This document shows, piece by piece, positions 1 through 7,946 of a DNA stretch of 62,011 nucleotides. The position numbers and the translations under genes are program-made. Under the pieces are notes generated by a model. The model saw only the letters and a program-made list of their open reading frames with translations, did not search any database and was not told the origin of the DNA. Numbering within the stretch: position 1 is the first letter of the stretch; every line of letters begins with the position of its first letter. Source of the DNA: an uncultured Clostridia bacterium (GTDB taxonomy: Bacteria > Bacillota > Clostridia > TANB77 > CAG-508); contig CAKPBB010000009.1 in the NCBI GenBank assembly GCA_934140005.1, forward strand, positions 1 to 62,011, written 5' to 3'.

Positions 1-1745
1 GTGCTTTAATGGGTGCGAACATGCAACGTCAGGCCGTACCACTTATGATAACAGATTCACCAATTGTTGGTACTGGTATTGAATATAAAGCAGCAAAAGA
101 TTCAGGAGTTATGATACTTGCTGAAGATAACTGTGTTGTTGAAACTGTTACAGGTGATCAAGTTACAGTAAAGAATGAATCAGGTGAAAAGAAAACTTAT
201 ACATTAAGAAAATTCAAGAGAACAAATGGTAGTACATGTATTAACCAAAGACCAGTTGTAAAAGAAGGAGAAATCCTAAAAAGAGGAGATGTTATTGCTG
301 ACGGACCTGCTACTTATAAAGGAGAAATGGCTTTAGGTAAAAACTTACTTATCGCTTTCACAACTTGGGAAGGTTATAACTACGAGGATGCTATCTTGTT
401 AAATGAAAGATTAGTAAAAGAAGATGTATTAACTTCAATACACATTGAAGATTATGATTGCGAATGTCGTGATACAAAACTTGGACCAGAAGAAATAACA
501 AGAGATATTCCAAATGTTGGTGAAGATTCATTAAAAGATTTGGATGATAATGGTATTATTCGTGTTGGTGCTGAAGTTAGACCAGGAGATATATTAGTTG
601 GTAAAGTTACTCCAAAGGGAGAAACTGAATTAACTGCTGAAGAAAGATTATTAAGAGCTATCTTTGGTGAAAAAGCAAGAGAAGTTAGAGATACTTCTTT
701 AAGAGTACCTCATGGAGAAGCTGGAACAATCGTTGATGTTAAAGTTTATACTAGAGAAAATTCTGATGAATTAGGCCCTGGTGTAAATCAAATCATCAGA
801 GTATATATTGCTCAAAAGAGAAAGATTTCAGTTGGAGATAAAATGGCTGGACGTCATGGTAACAAAGGTGTTATTTCAAGAATATTACCAGCAGAAGATA
901 TGCCATTTATGCCAGATGGTACACCAGTTGATGTTGTATTAAACCCATTAGGTGTTCCTTCTCGTATGAACTTAGGACAGGTACTAGAAGTTCACTTAGG
1001 TGCAGCTGCTAGAATGTTAGGATGGAAAGTTGCAACACCAGTATTTGACGGTGCTTCTGAAGAAGACATTGAAGAAATGCTAAAAACAGCTGGATTAGAA
1101 ACAAATGGAAAAACAGTTTTATATGATGGTAGAACTGGTGAACCTTTTGATAAGCCAATTACAGTTGGTGTTATGTATATGTTAAAACTTCACCACTTAG
1201 TTGATGATAAAATACATGCTCGTTCAACTGGACCATACTCATTAGTTACACAACAACCTCTTGGTGGTAAAGCTCAATTCGGTGGACAAAGATTTGGTGA
1301 AATGGAAGTTTGGGCACTTGAAGCTTATGGTGCTGCTTATACATTACAAGAAATCTTAACAGTAAAATCAGATGATGTTGTAGGTAGAGTAAAAACTTAT
1401 GAAGCTATTGTTAAAGGTGAAAATATTCCAGAGCCAGGAATACCAGAGTCTTTCAAAGTATTAATAAAAGAACTTCAATCTTTAGGATTAGATATTAAAT
1501 TATATAATGAGCAAGATGAAGAACTTGAAATTAAAGAACATACTGAAGAAACTATTGATGGTGTTGACGAAAGAATTGACGAGTCAGAATTAGAAGATGA
1601 TAATTTAAACGAAGTTAATGAAGATGAGTTAGATAATGATTATAGTGAAGATAATGATGATGAATTTTTCACTAATATATTAGATGAAGATGATATTCCA
1701 GATGAGAAAATTTTTAGAGATTTAGATGCAGAAGACAATGAATAA
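1..1745 (+). CDS. rpoB: RNA polymerase beta subunit, C-terminal part (partial)
   Basis: This is the 3' part of the beta-subunit gene of RNA polymerase; the gene enters from upstream and is read from base 3 (first full codons A-L-M-G-A-N). It keeps the beta-subunit signatures of the catalytic half, such as GANMQRQAVPLM, the stretch around SVGDKMAGRHGNKG that contacts the active centre, and the C-terminal GGKAQFGGQRFGEMEVWALEAYGA block that clamps beta'. The last 70 or so residues, after the family would normally end, form a very acidic tail rich in Asp, Glu and Asn. A 132-base gap containing a large hairpin separates it from rpoC, the usual partner. Identification is certain; only the missing 5' end limits the entry. 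Confidence 0.97.
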   Translation, partial: ALMGANMQRQAVPLMITDSPIVGTGIEYKAAKDSGVMILAEDNCVVETVTGDQVTVKNESGEKKTYTLRKFKRTNGSTCINQRPVVKEGEILKRGDVIADGPATYKGEMALGKNLLIAFTTWEGYNYEDAILLNERLVKEDVLTSIHIEDYDCECRDTKLGPEEITRDIPNVGEDSLKDLDDNGIIRVGAEVRPGDILVGKVTPKGETELTAEERLLRAIFGEKAREVRDTSLRVPHGEAGTIVDVKVYTRENSDELGPGVNQIIRVYIAQKRKISVGDKMAGRHGNKGVISRILPAEDMPFMPDGTPVDVVLNPLGVPSRMNLGQVLEVHLGAAARMLGWKVATPVFDGASEEDIEEMLKTAGLETNGKTVLYDGRTGEPFDKPITVGVMYMLKLHHLVDDKIHARSTGPYSLVTQQPLGGKAQFGGQRFGEMEVWALEAYGAAYTLQEILTVKSDDVVGRVKTYEAIVKGENIPEPGIPESFKVLIKELQSLGLDIKLYNEQDEELEIKEHTEETIDGVDERIDESELEDDNLNEVNEDELDNDYSEDNDDEFFTNILDEDDIPDEKIFRDLDAEDNE

Positions 1746-1772
1746 TCTTTAAAATAAAAAATAATTAAATAT

Positions 1773-1844
1773 GAATTGTTATATAGGTTGTAGCAATTAA
1801 GTAAATAGTGTGCAGCAGTGTATATTGCTATAGCCTAGCAATTC
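1773..1844 (+). promoter_or_regulatory. large RNA hairpin in the rpoB-rpoC intergenic region
   Basis: Two arms pair: GAATTGTTA (1773-1781) with TAGCAATTC (1836-1844), and GGTTGTAGCAAT (1786-1797) with ATTGCTATAGCC (1824-1835). That gives about 21 base pairs with three G-U wobbles, a four-base bulge on one side and a 26-base loop. No U-run follows, so it does not look like a terminator. It ends 16 bases before the rpoC SD (AGGGGG). It could be an RNase III processing site, an attenuator or a stability element. The pairing is seen directly; the role is inference. Confidence 0.6.
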
Positions 1845-1877
1845 AAAAGAATTTTATATTAGGGGGCTACTTAAAAA

Positions 1878-4800
1878 GTGGAAGAATTAGAAGTTTTTAA
1901 TAAGCTTAAAATCGGTTTGGCTTCTGATGAGAAAATAAGAGAATGGTCTCATGGAGAAGTAAAAAAACCAGAAACAATTAACTATAGAACTTTAAAACCA
2001 GAAAAAGATGGTTTATTCTGTGAAAAGATTTTTGGTCCAACAAAGGATTGGGAATGCCATTGTGGAAAATATAAAAGAGTAAGATATAAAGGAATTGTAT
2101 GTGATCGTTGTGGTGTAGAAGTTACAACTTCTAAAGTTAGAAGAGAAAGAATGGGACATATTGAACTTGCTGCTCCAATCGCACATATTTGGTACTTTAA
2201 AGGAATTCCAAGTAGAGTTGCTTTAATGTTAGATATTTCACCAAGAAGCTTGGAAAAAGTAATTTATTTTGCAGCTTATATAGTTACAGATAAAGGTACA
2301 TCTGGATTATTAAAATGTCAAATATTAAATGAAAAGGAATATCATGAAGCTGAAGAAAAATATGGAAGAGGTTCATTTAAAGCTGAAATGGGAGCTGAAG
2401 CTATTCGTAAGCTATTAGCTGAAATTGATGTTGAAAAATTATCAGCTTCTTTAAAGAAAGAACTAGAAAAAGCTAGTGAACAAAAGAAAGCAAAATTAAT
2501 TAAAAGATTAGATACAGTAGAATCATTTAGAATGTCTGGAAACAAACCAGAATGGATGATTATGAATGTTGTACCAGTTATTCCACCTGAATTAAGACCA
2601 ATGGTTCAATTAGATGGTGGTAGATTTGCAACATCAGATTTAAATGATTTATATAGAAGAGTTATAAACAGAAATAACCGTTTAAAAAGATTATTAGAAT
2701 TAGGAGCACCAGAAATAATTGTAAGAAACGAAAAACGTATGTTACAAGAATCTGTTGATGCTTTAATTGATAATGGTAGACGTGGTAGACCAGTAACAGG
2801 TGCTGGAAATAGACCTTTAAAATCTTTATCAGATATGTTAAAAGGTAAACAAGGTAGATTCCGTCAAAACTTATTAGGTAAACGTGTTGACTATTCAGGA
2901 CGTTCTGTTATCGTTGTAGGTCCAGAACTTAAGATTTATCAATGTGGTCTTCCAAAAGAAATGGCAGTTGAATTATTCAAACCATTTGTTATGAAAGAAT
3001 TAGTAAAAAGAGGATTAGCTCATAATATTAAAAATGCAAAGAGAATGGTTGAAAAATTAAGACCAGAAGTATGGGATATATTAGAGGAAGTTATTAAAGA
3101 CCACCCTGTAATGTTAAACCGTGCTCCAACACTACATAGATTAGGTATTCAAGCATTCCAACCAATATTAGTTGAAGGTAGAGCTATCAAACTTCACCCA
3201 TTAGTTTGTACAGCTTTCAATGCTGACTTTGATGGTGACCAGATGGCTGTTCACGTTCCTTTAACACCAGAAGCTATTACTGAAGCAAGATTTTTAATGC
3301 TTTCAGTAAATAACTTATTGAAACCACAAGATGGTAAACCAGTTACAGTACCAACACAGGATATGATCTTAGGTGCTTACTACTTAACTGTTCAAATTGA
3401 TGGTGAAAAAGGTGAAGGTATGTACTTTAAAGATGAAGATGAAGCTTTAATGGCATACCAAAATGGTGATGTAGGATTACATTGTAAAGTTAAAGTTAGA
3501 AGATTTAAAACTGACGAAAACGGAAATGTAAGAAGCAAAACAATAGAGACAACTGTAGGAAGATTGATTTATAATCAAGGAATTCCACAAGATTTAGGTT
3601 TTGTTGATAGAACAGATCCAGAAAAGGAATTCGATTTAGAAATTGACTTCCCAGTTATCAAGAAAAATTTAGGTACAATTGTTGCAAAATGTATTAATGC
3701 ACATGGTTTATCTGAATCAGCTGAAGTATTAGATTATATTAAAGCTACTGGTTACAAATATTCTACAAAAGGTGCTTTCACAGTATCTGTTGCTGATGTT
3801 GCTGTACCACCAGCTAAGAAAGAAATATTAGCAGCTGCTGATAAACAAGTTGAGAATATTCACAGACAATATAAACGTGGTGCTATAACAGACGAAGAAA
3901 GATACAATGCTGTTATTAAAGTTTGGGAAAAAGCTACTGATGATGTTACAGAAGCAATGAAGAAAAACTTTGATGAATTAAACCCAATATTCATGATGGC
4001 TCAATCTGGTGCCCGTGGTAACATGAACCAGGTAAGACAAGTTGCAGGTATGCGTGGACTTATGGCTAATACATCTGGTAAAGCTGTTGAAATCCCAGTT
4101 AAATCTTGTTTCCGTGAAGGACTAGATTCATTGGAATACTTCATTTCTGCCCATGGTGCTAGAAAAGGTTTAACAGATACTGCTTTAAGAACAGCTGACT
4201 CTGGTTACTTAACAAGAAGATTAGTTGATGTTTCACAAGATATTATTATTCGTGAAGACGATTGTGGTTCTCATGAAGGAATTATGTTGGAAGATATCAA
4301 AGATGGTAACCAATTAATTGAAGGATTAGAAGAAAGACTTGTTGGTAGATTCTTACTAGAAGATTTCAAAGATCCACAAACAGGTGAATTAATTGTGGAT
4401 ACAAACACAATGATTACTGATAAAATGGCAAAACAAATTGTTAATACAGGTGTAAAACAAGTTTGGGTACGTTCTATATTAGGATGTAAATGCAAACATG
4501 GAGCTTGTAGCAAGTGCTATGGTATGGGATTAGCTACAAGAAAGCTAGTAAACTTAGGAGAATCAGTTGGTATTATAGCTGCTCAATCTATTGGTGAGCC
4601 TGGTACACAGCTTACAATGAGAACATTCCACTCAGGTGGTGTTGCTGGAGGAGATATTACACAAGGTCTTCCTAGAGTTGAAGAGTTATTTGAAGCTAGA
4701 AATCCAAAAGGTTTAGCTACAATAACTGAAATAGATGGTACTGTTCAGATTAAGGAAGAAAAGAAGAGAAAAGAAGTTGTTGTTGTTGGTAAAGATGATG

Positions 4801-5441
4801 CAAAAACTTATGTAATCAGCTTTGGTTCAAAATTAAGAGTTAAAGATGGAGACACAGTTAAAGCTGGTGACCAATTAACAGAAGGTTCTATCAATCCAAA
4901 TGAATTGTTAGCAATAAGAGGACCAGAAGGTGTATATGAATACATTATCGCTGAAGTTCAAAAAGTTTATAGAAATCAAGGTGTTGATATCAATGATAAA
5001 CATATTGAAGTTATTGCAAGACAAATGTTAAAGAAAGTTAGAATTGAAGATCCAGGAGATACAGGTTTCTATACAGCTTCATTAGTTGAACTATTAGACT
5101 TTGAAGAGAAAAATGCTGAAATGATAGCAGAAGGAAAGAGACCAGCAACTGGAAAGAGAGCATTACTTGGTATTACAAAAGCTTCTTTAGCTACAGAAAG
5201 CTTCTTATCAGCAGCATCATTCCAAGAGACAACAAAAGTATTAACAGAAGCTGCAATTAAAGGTAAAGTTGATAATTTAATAGGACTAAAAGAAAATGTT
5301 ATAATTGGTAAATTAATACCAACAGGAACAGGTTTAAAACATTATCAAGATTTACAAATAAATACTAAATTTACTCCTAAGAAAGACGATGAAAATGTTG
5401 AAGAAAAAAAGAGTAAAGATAGTGATAAAGTAACTGAATAA
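1878..5441 (+). CDS. rpoC: RNA polymerase beta' subunit
   Basis: Complete beta' subunit of RNA polymerase, 1187 residues, about the usual Firmicutes length. The N-terminal zinc site has C60, C62, C75 and C78. The catalytic NADFDGD motif has D450, D452 and D454, which hold the active-site magnesium. The second zinc site has C796 and C870, C872(or C877), C880. The stretch NRAPTLHRLGIQAF precedes the catalytic loop as in the family. Translation starts at a GTG, chosen because AGGGGG at 1862-1867 lies upstream at a workable distance and the protein begins with the expected beta' N-terminus. The C-terminus is a short lysine/glutamate-rich tail. It follows rpoB in the standard order and ends at a strong terminator. 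Confidence 0.98.
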   Translation: MEELEVFNKLKIGLASDEKIREWSHGEVKKPETINYRTLKPEKDGLFCEKIFGPTKDWECHCGKYKRVRYKGIVCDRCGVEVTTSKVRRERMGHIELAAPIAHIWYFKGIPSRVALMLDISPRSLEKVIYFAAYIVTDKGTSGLLKCQILNEKEYHEAEEKYGRGSFKAEMGAEAIRKLLAEIDVEKLSASLKKELEKASEQKKAKLIKRLDTVESFRMSGNKPEWMIMNVVPVIPPELRPMVQLDGGRFATSDLNDLYRRVINRNNRLKRLLELGAPEIIVRNEKRMLQESVDALIDNGRRGRPVTGAGNRPLKSLSDMLKGKQGRFRQNLLGKRVDYSGRSVIVVGPELKIYQCGLPKEMAVELFKPFVMKELVKRGLAHNIKNAKRMVEKLRPEVWDILEEVIKDHPVMLNRAPTLHRLGIQAFQPILVEGRAIKLHPLVCTAFNADFDGDQMAVHVPLTPEAITEARFLMLSVNNLLKPQDGKPVTVPTQDMILGAYYLTVQIDGEKGEGMYFKDEDEALMAYQNGDVGLHCKVKVRRFKTDENGNVRSKTIETTVGRLIYNQGIPQDLGFVDRTDPEKEFDLEIDFPVIKKNLGTIVAKCINAHGLSESAEVLDYIKATGYKYSTKGAFTVSVADVAVPPAKKEILAAADKQVENIHRQYKRGAITDEERYNAVIKVWEKATDDVTEAMKKNFDELNPIFMMAQSGARGNMNQVRQVAGMRGLMANTSGKAVEIPVKSCFREGLDSLEYFISAHGARKGLTDTALRTADSGYLTRRLVDVSQDIIIREDDCGSHEGIMLEDIKDGNQLIEGLEERLVGRFLLEDFKDPQTGELIVDTNTMITDKMAKQIVNTGVKQVWVRSILGCKCKHGACSKCYGMGLATRKLVNLGESVGIIAAQSIGEPGTQLTMRTFHSGGVAGGDITQGLPRVEELFEARNPKGLATITEIDGTVQIKEEKKRKEVVVVGKDDAKTYVISFGSKLRVKDGDTVKAGDQLTEGSINPNELLAIRGPEGVYEYIIAEVQKVYRNQGVDINDKHIEVIARQMLKKVRIEDPGDTGFYTASLVELLDFEEKNAEMIAEGKRPATGKRALLGITKASLATESFLSAASFQETTKVLTEAAIKGKVDNLIGLKENVIIGKLIPTGTGLKHYQDLQINTKFTPKKDDENVEEKKSKDSDKVTE

Positions 5442-5465
5442 TTAAACTTTAAATAAATTTAAGTT

Positions 5466-5504
5466 AAAAGAGATAACCAATTATAAGTGTTGTCTCTTTT
5501 TTTT
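5466..5504 (+). terminator. rho-independent terminator after rpoC
   Basis: AGAGATAAC (5469-5477) pairs with GTTGTCTCT (5489-5497), with one G-U pair, followed by eight T. It closes the rpoBC transcript. Confidence 0.85.
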
Positions 5505-5580
5505 ATACGAAGAAAGTACTATGAACTTCATATTTATAAAAAGCTTTGATAAACAATGTGCAGAAAATTTTTGAAAAAAC

Positions 5581-5609
5581 TTGTAGAAATCTAATATATA
5601 ATGTATAAT
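5581..5609 (+). promoter_or_regulatory. candidate sigma-A promoter for the Ig-like protein
   Basis: TTGTAG (5581-5586), 17-base spacer, TATAAT (5604-5609). A second TATAAT lies at 5597-5602. The start would fall just before the SD at 5631. Confidence 0.5.
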
Positions 5610-5630
5610 TAAATAGCATATAATTTTAGA

Positions 5631-5669
5631 AAGGAGTGTATGATATTTTATCATACAAAAAAATAAATG
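5631..5669 (+). promoter_or_regulatory. ribosome binding site with a hairpin inserted before the start codon
   Basis: AAGGAG (5631-5636) is 30 bases from the ATG at 5667, much too far for normal initiation. The gap holds a perfect 9-base-pair hairpin: TGTATGATA (5637-5645), loop TTT, TATCATACA (5649-5657). If it folds, the effective distance is 9 bases, which is ideal. The same stretch also contains an eight-codon reading frame (ATG 5640 to TAA 5664-5666, MIFYHTKK) whose stop abuts the ATG at 5667. Either a structured spacer or a coupled leader peptide would explain it. Confidence 0.6.
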
Positions 5670-6323
5670 AAAAAATTAAAAAGTACAAAGAAAATAAATA
5701 GATCACTTGCAGTTTCAATTATATTATTTCTTATAGTTGCTGGAATTGCATTATATATAGTTTTAAGCAAAGGAAAAGTTTTAAATGTTAATTTAGTAAC
5801 AGCTTTAGAAGAAAATTCGCCAAATATAATAACACAAACCATAGAAGTTGAATCAGATAAAGAGTTTATTTCATTATCAGATAAGGAAGAAGCAAATTTA
5901 ACTGTAAAAATAGATGAAGAAGAAACAACAGATGATTTAGAATTTATTTCTTCTGATGAAGATATTGCAGTTGTTGACGAAGATGGAGTAGTTACACCAA
6001 AAGGAGTTGGAACAGCTACAATTACAGCTAAAAGAGGAGAACTTACAGCAACAACAGATATATATGTAATAAAACCAATTAAAACTATGACACTTACTAT
6101 GACAAGTCAATCTATAAAAGTTGGAAATGAATTACAATTAAAATTAAAAACAACACCTTCTGATAGTAGTATAGATACATTAACATATACTTCTAGTGAT
6201 GAATCAATAGCAACAGTAAATTCAAATGGTATTGTAAAGGGTGTTTCAAAAGGAAAAGTAACAATAACAGTACATGACGAATACACAGATAAAGAAAAAA
6301 GTGTAACAGTTACAATAAGATAA
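5667..6323 (+). CDS. membrane-anchored protein with two bacterial Ig-like (Big_2) domains
   Basis: The 218-residue protein has a basic N-terminus, one membrane segment at about residues 14-33, and an exported part containing two Big_2-type immunoglobulin-like domains. The first lies at about residues 58-133, with the hallmark SSDEDIAVVDEDGVVTPKG. The second lies at about 135-216, with SSDESIATVNSNGIVKG. Big_2 domains are all-beta surface modules common in adhesins and envelope proteins; no catalytic domain is present. It is transcribed alone, between the rpoC terminator and its own terminator. The start is set by the AAGGAG-hairpin-ATG arrangement. The domain assignment is confident. The binding partner is unknown; a structural or cell-surface role is inferred. 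Confidence 0.8.
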   Translation: MKKLKSTKKINRSLAVSIILFLIVAGIALYIVLSKGKVLNVNLVTALEENSPNIITQTIEVESDKEFISLSDKEEANLTVKIDEEETTDDLEFISSDEDIAVVDEDGVVTPKGVGTATITAKRGELTATTDIYVIKPIKTMTLTMTSQSIKVGNELQLKLKTTPSDSSIDTLTYTSSDESIATVNSNGIVKGVSKGKVTITVHDEYTDKEKSVTVTIR

Positions 6324-6341
6324 TTTGTTTTAATTCAAGTA

Positions 6342-6366
6342 GGCGAGATAATAATCTCGTCTTTTT
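6342..6366 (+). terminator. rho-independent terminator after the Big_2 protein
   Basis: GGCGAGAT (6342-6349) pairs with ATCTCGTC (6354-6361) around a four-base loop, followed by five T. Confidence 0.8.
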
Positions 6367-6421
6367 GTTATGTTATAGGGTGACATTATCACAAGTTAAT
6401 CACAAATTAATCACACATTAC

Positions 6422-6450
6422 TTTACATAATACAAAAAATGTGATATAAT
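6422..6450 (+). promoter_or_regulatory. sigma-A promoter of the RelA/SpoT-fold gene
   Basis: TTTACA (6422-6427), 17-base spacer, TATAAT (6445-6450), followed by the SD AAAGGTGG at 6468-6475. Confidence 0.7.
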
Positions 6451-6480
6451 AAAACGAAATTTTTGTTAAAGGTGGTTTAT

Positions 6481-7863
6481 ATGTCCAAAAAGAATATATT
6501 AGAAAAATTAGGAATAGATATTAATGCTAAAAATAGTACGGAAGTAGGATTTTTAGATAGCTTTATGAGAATATATCAAAAAACAATAACAAAATATAAA
6601 TCTGAAGATACAATGGAATATTTTCATAATTTAATTTCAGCTATAATGATTGAATTTGGAAAAATTTACGAAGATTCTGATATAAAAGTACTATATAGAA
6701 CCAAATCACCAAAGAGCTTGATAGATAAAATTTTAGAATATATGGTTAGACCAGATAAAGCAGATTTTAAATGTGATGAAAATGGTTTTTACTCTAAACT
6801 AAAAGAAGAAATTCATGATATGCTTGCTATTACAATGGTTTTAGGATATAGAGCACCAACTTTTGCATCAAATGATCCAGAAATTAAAGAATTAATTGAT
6901 AAAAAGAATGATAATAATAGATTTATAGGACAAATACAAGATTTTAGATTAAGACTAGTTGAAGATGAATTTCCAGGAACAGATAGGGTTAAATATAAAT
7001 ATGATTGTACAAAAGGAGAATATTACGATAATTGTTTACTCCTTGCTCAAAGAATAAAGGGTTTATTAGATCCAAAAGCAACTAAAAGGATTAAACAGTA
7101 TGAACATATAATTAGTTTGATTGAAACTGCCAAAGAAAGCTTAGGGCAATATGTATTAGCGGAAAAATTAGATTCTGAAACTGTAAAACAAATAGATTTT
7201 AATAGACTGTATAAATCATATAAGAATGAGATTTATGATATAATTGATTTGAATATTTTTACAAAACAAGTAAAAGCTATTATGAGAGAAGCACCAATTT
7301 TGAAAAAATTTGGCATTAGTATAGATGAGAACAGTTATAAAGAAACAAGGACAGAAAGAGGTTTTGCTGCAAACTTTATATATTTAGTTACACCTTTAGG
7401 TAAAATTGAACTTCAAGTGCAAACTAGAAATCAAAATAGACAAGCAAGTTATGGATATGCTGCACACTATGATATGAATAGTGAAAAGTCAATAAAACCA
7501 TTTGAGTTACCAGCTGTTGATGATGCAGAAGGTATTGAAAGATTTAAAACATCTGTGGAAATGGTTTCTCCACAGAAATATGTTGCAGAATATGACGATG
7601 CAGAACCTGGAAGAATTATAATACATGGATATGGTGAATATCAAAATTATAAATTATTAATGAGTCAAGTAAAAAAAGGCAGCACTACGGATTTAAAGAT
7701 GAAACAATATTTTGAAAAATTATATGAATTAAAAGATGAATTTTTTACAAAACCAGATACAATACAGAGTTTTATTGAATATGATATTAATCAATATTTA
7801 AAAAGTGAAAAATTCAAAAGTACGGTAAATGATGGAAAAAAGCCAGAGTTTGATGCTAGATAG
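6481..7863 (+). CDS. divergent RelA/SpoT-fold nucleotidyltransferase-like protein
   Basis: A 460-residue protein with marks of the RelA/SpoT synthetase fold but no HD hydrolase, TGS or ACT domain. RTKSPKSLIDK (R73, K75) matches the nucleotide-binding RxKxxxSI element. HDMLAITMV (D113) matches the DLxAxRV strand that carries a metal ligand. IELQVQTR (E310) plus a following YGYAAHYD matches the EVQIRT...AAHW block. The loop that normally reads GYxSLH is GFAANF here (G294, F295), so a conserved Tyr and His are replaced. About 180 residues sit between the second and third motifs, a larger insertion than in small alarmone synthetases. The ATG at 6481 follows AAAGGTGG; an upstream in-frame TTG has no SD. 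It stands before gdpP. The fold is fairly sure; (p)ppGpp synthesis is not established. Confidence 0.65.
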   Translation: MSKKNILEKLGIDINAKNSTEVGFLDSFMRIYQKTITKYKSEDTMEYFHNLISAIMIEFGKIYEDSDIKVLYRTKSPKSLIDKILEYMVRPDKADFKCDENGFYSKLKEEIHDMLAITMVLGYRAPTFASNDPEIKELIDKKNDNNRFIGQIQDFRLRLVEDEFPGTDRVKYKYDCTKGEYYDNCLLLAQRIKGLLDPKATKRIKQYEHIISLIETAKESLGQYVLAEKLDSETVKQIDFNRLYKSYKNEIYDIIDLNIFTKQVKAIMREAPILKKFGISIDENSYKETRTERGFAANFIYLVTPLGKIELQVQTRNQNRQASYGYAAHYDMNSEKSIKPFELPAVDDAEGIERFKTSVEMVSPQKYVAEYDDAEPGRIIIHGYGEYQNYKLLMSQVKKGSTTDLKMKQYFEKLYELKDEFFTKPDTIQSFIEYDINQYLKSEKFKSTVNDGKKPEFDAR

Positions 7864-7874
7864 CAACGAAAAAT

Positions 7875-7903
7875 TTGACTAAAATGAGAAAAAGTAGTAT
7901 ACT
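7875..7903 (+). promoter_or_regulatory. sigma-A promoter of gdpP
   Basis: TTGACT (7875-7880), 17-base spacer, TATACT (7898-7903). Confidence 0.75.
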
Positions 7904-7946
7904 AAAATAGTATTATTATGATTTATAGGGAGTTTATAAAAAATAT

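Noticed and set aside
5640..5666. Eight-codon frame MIFYHTKK as an independent gene
   Set aside because: Too short and only 3 bases from the SD; kept as a possible leader peptide under the hairpin finding, not as a gene.
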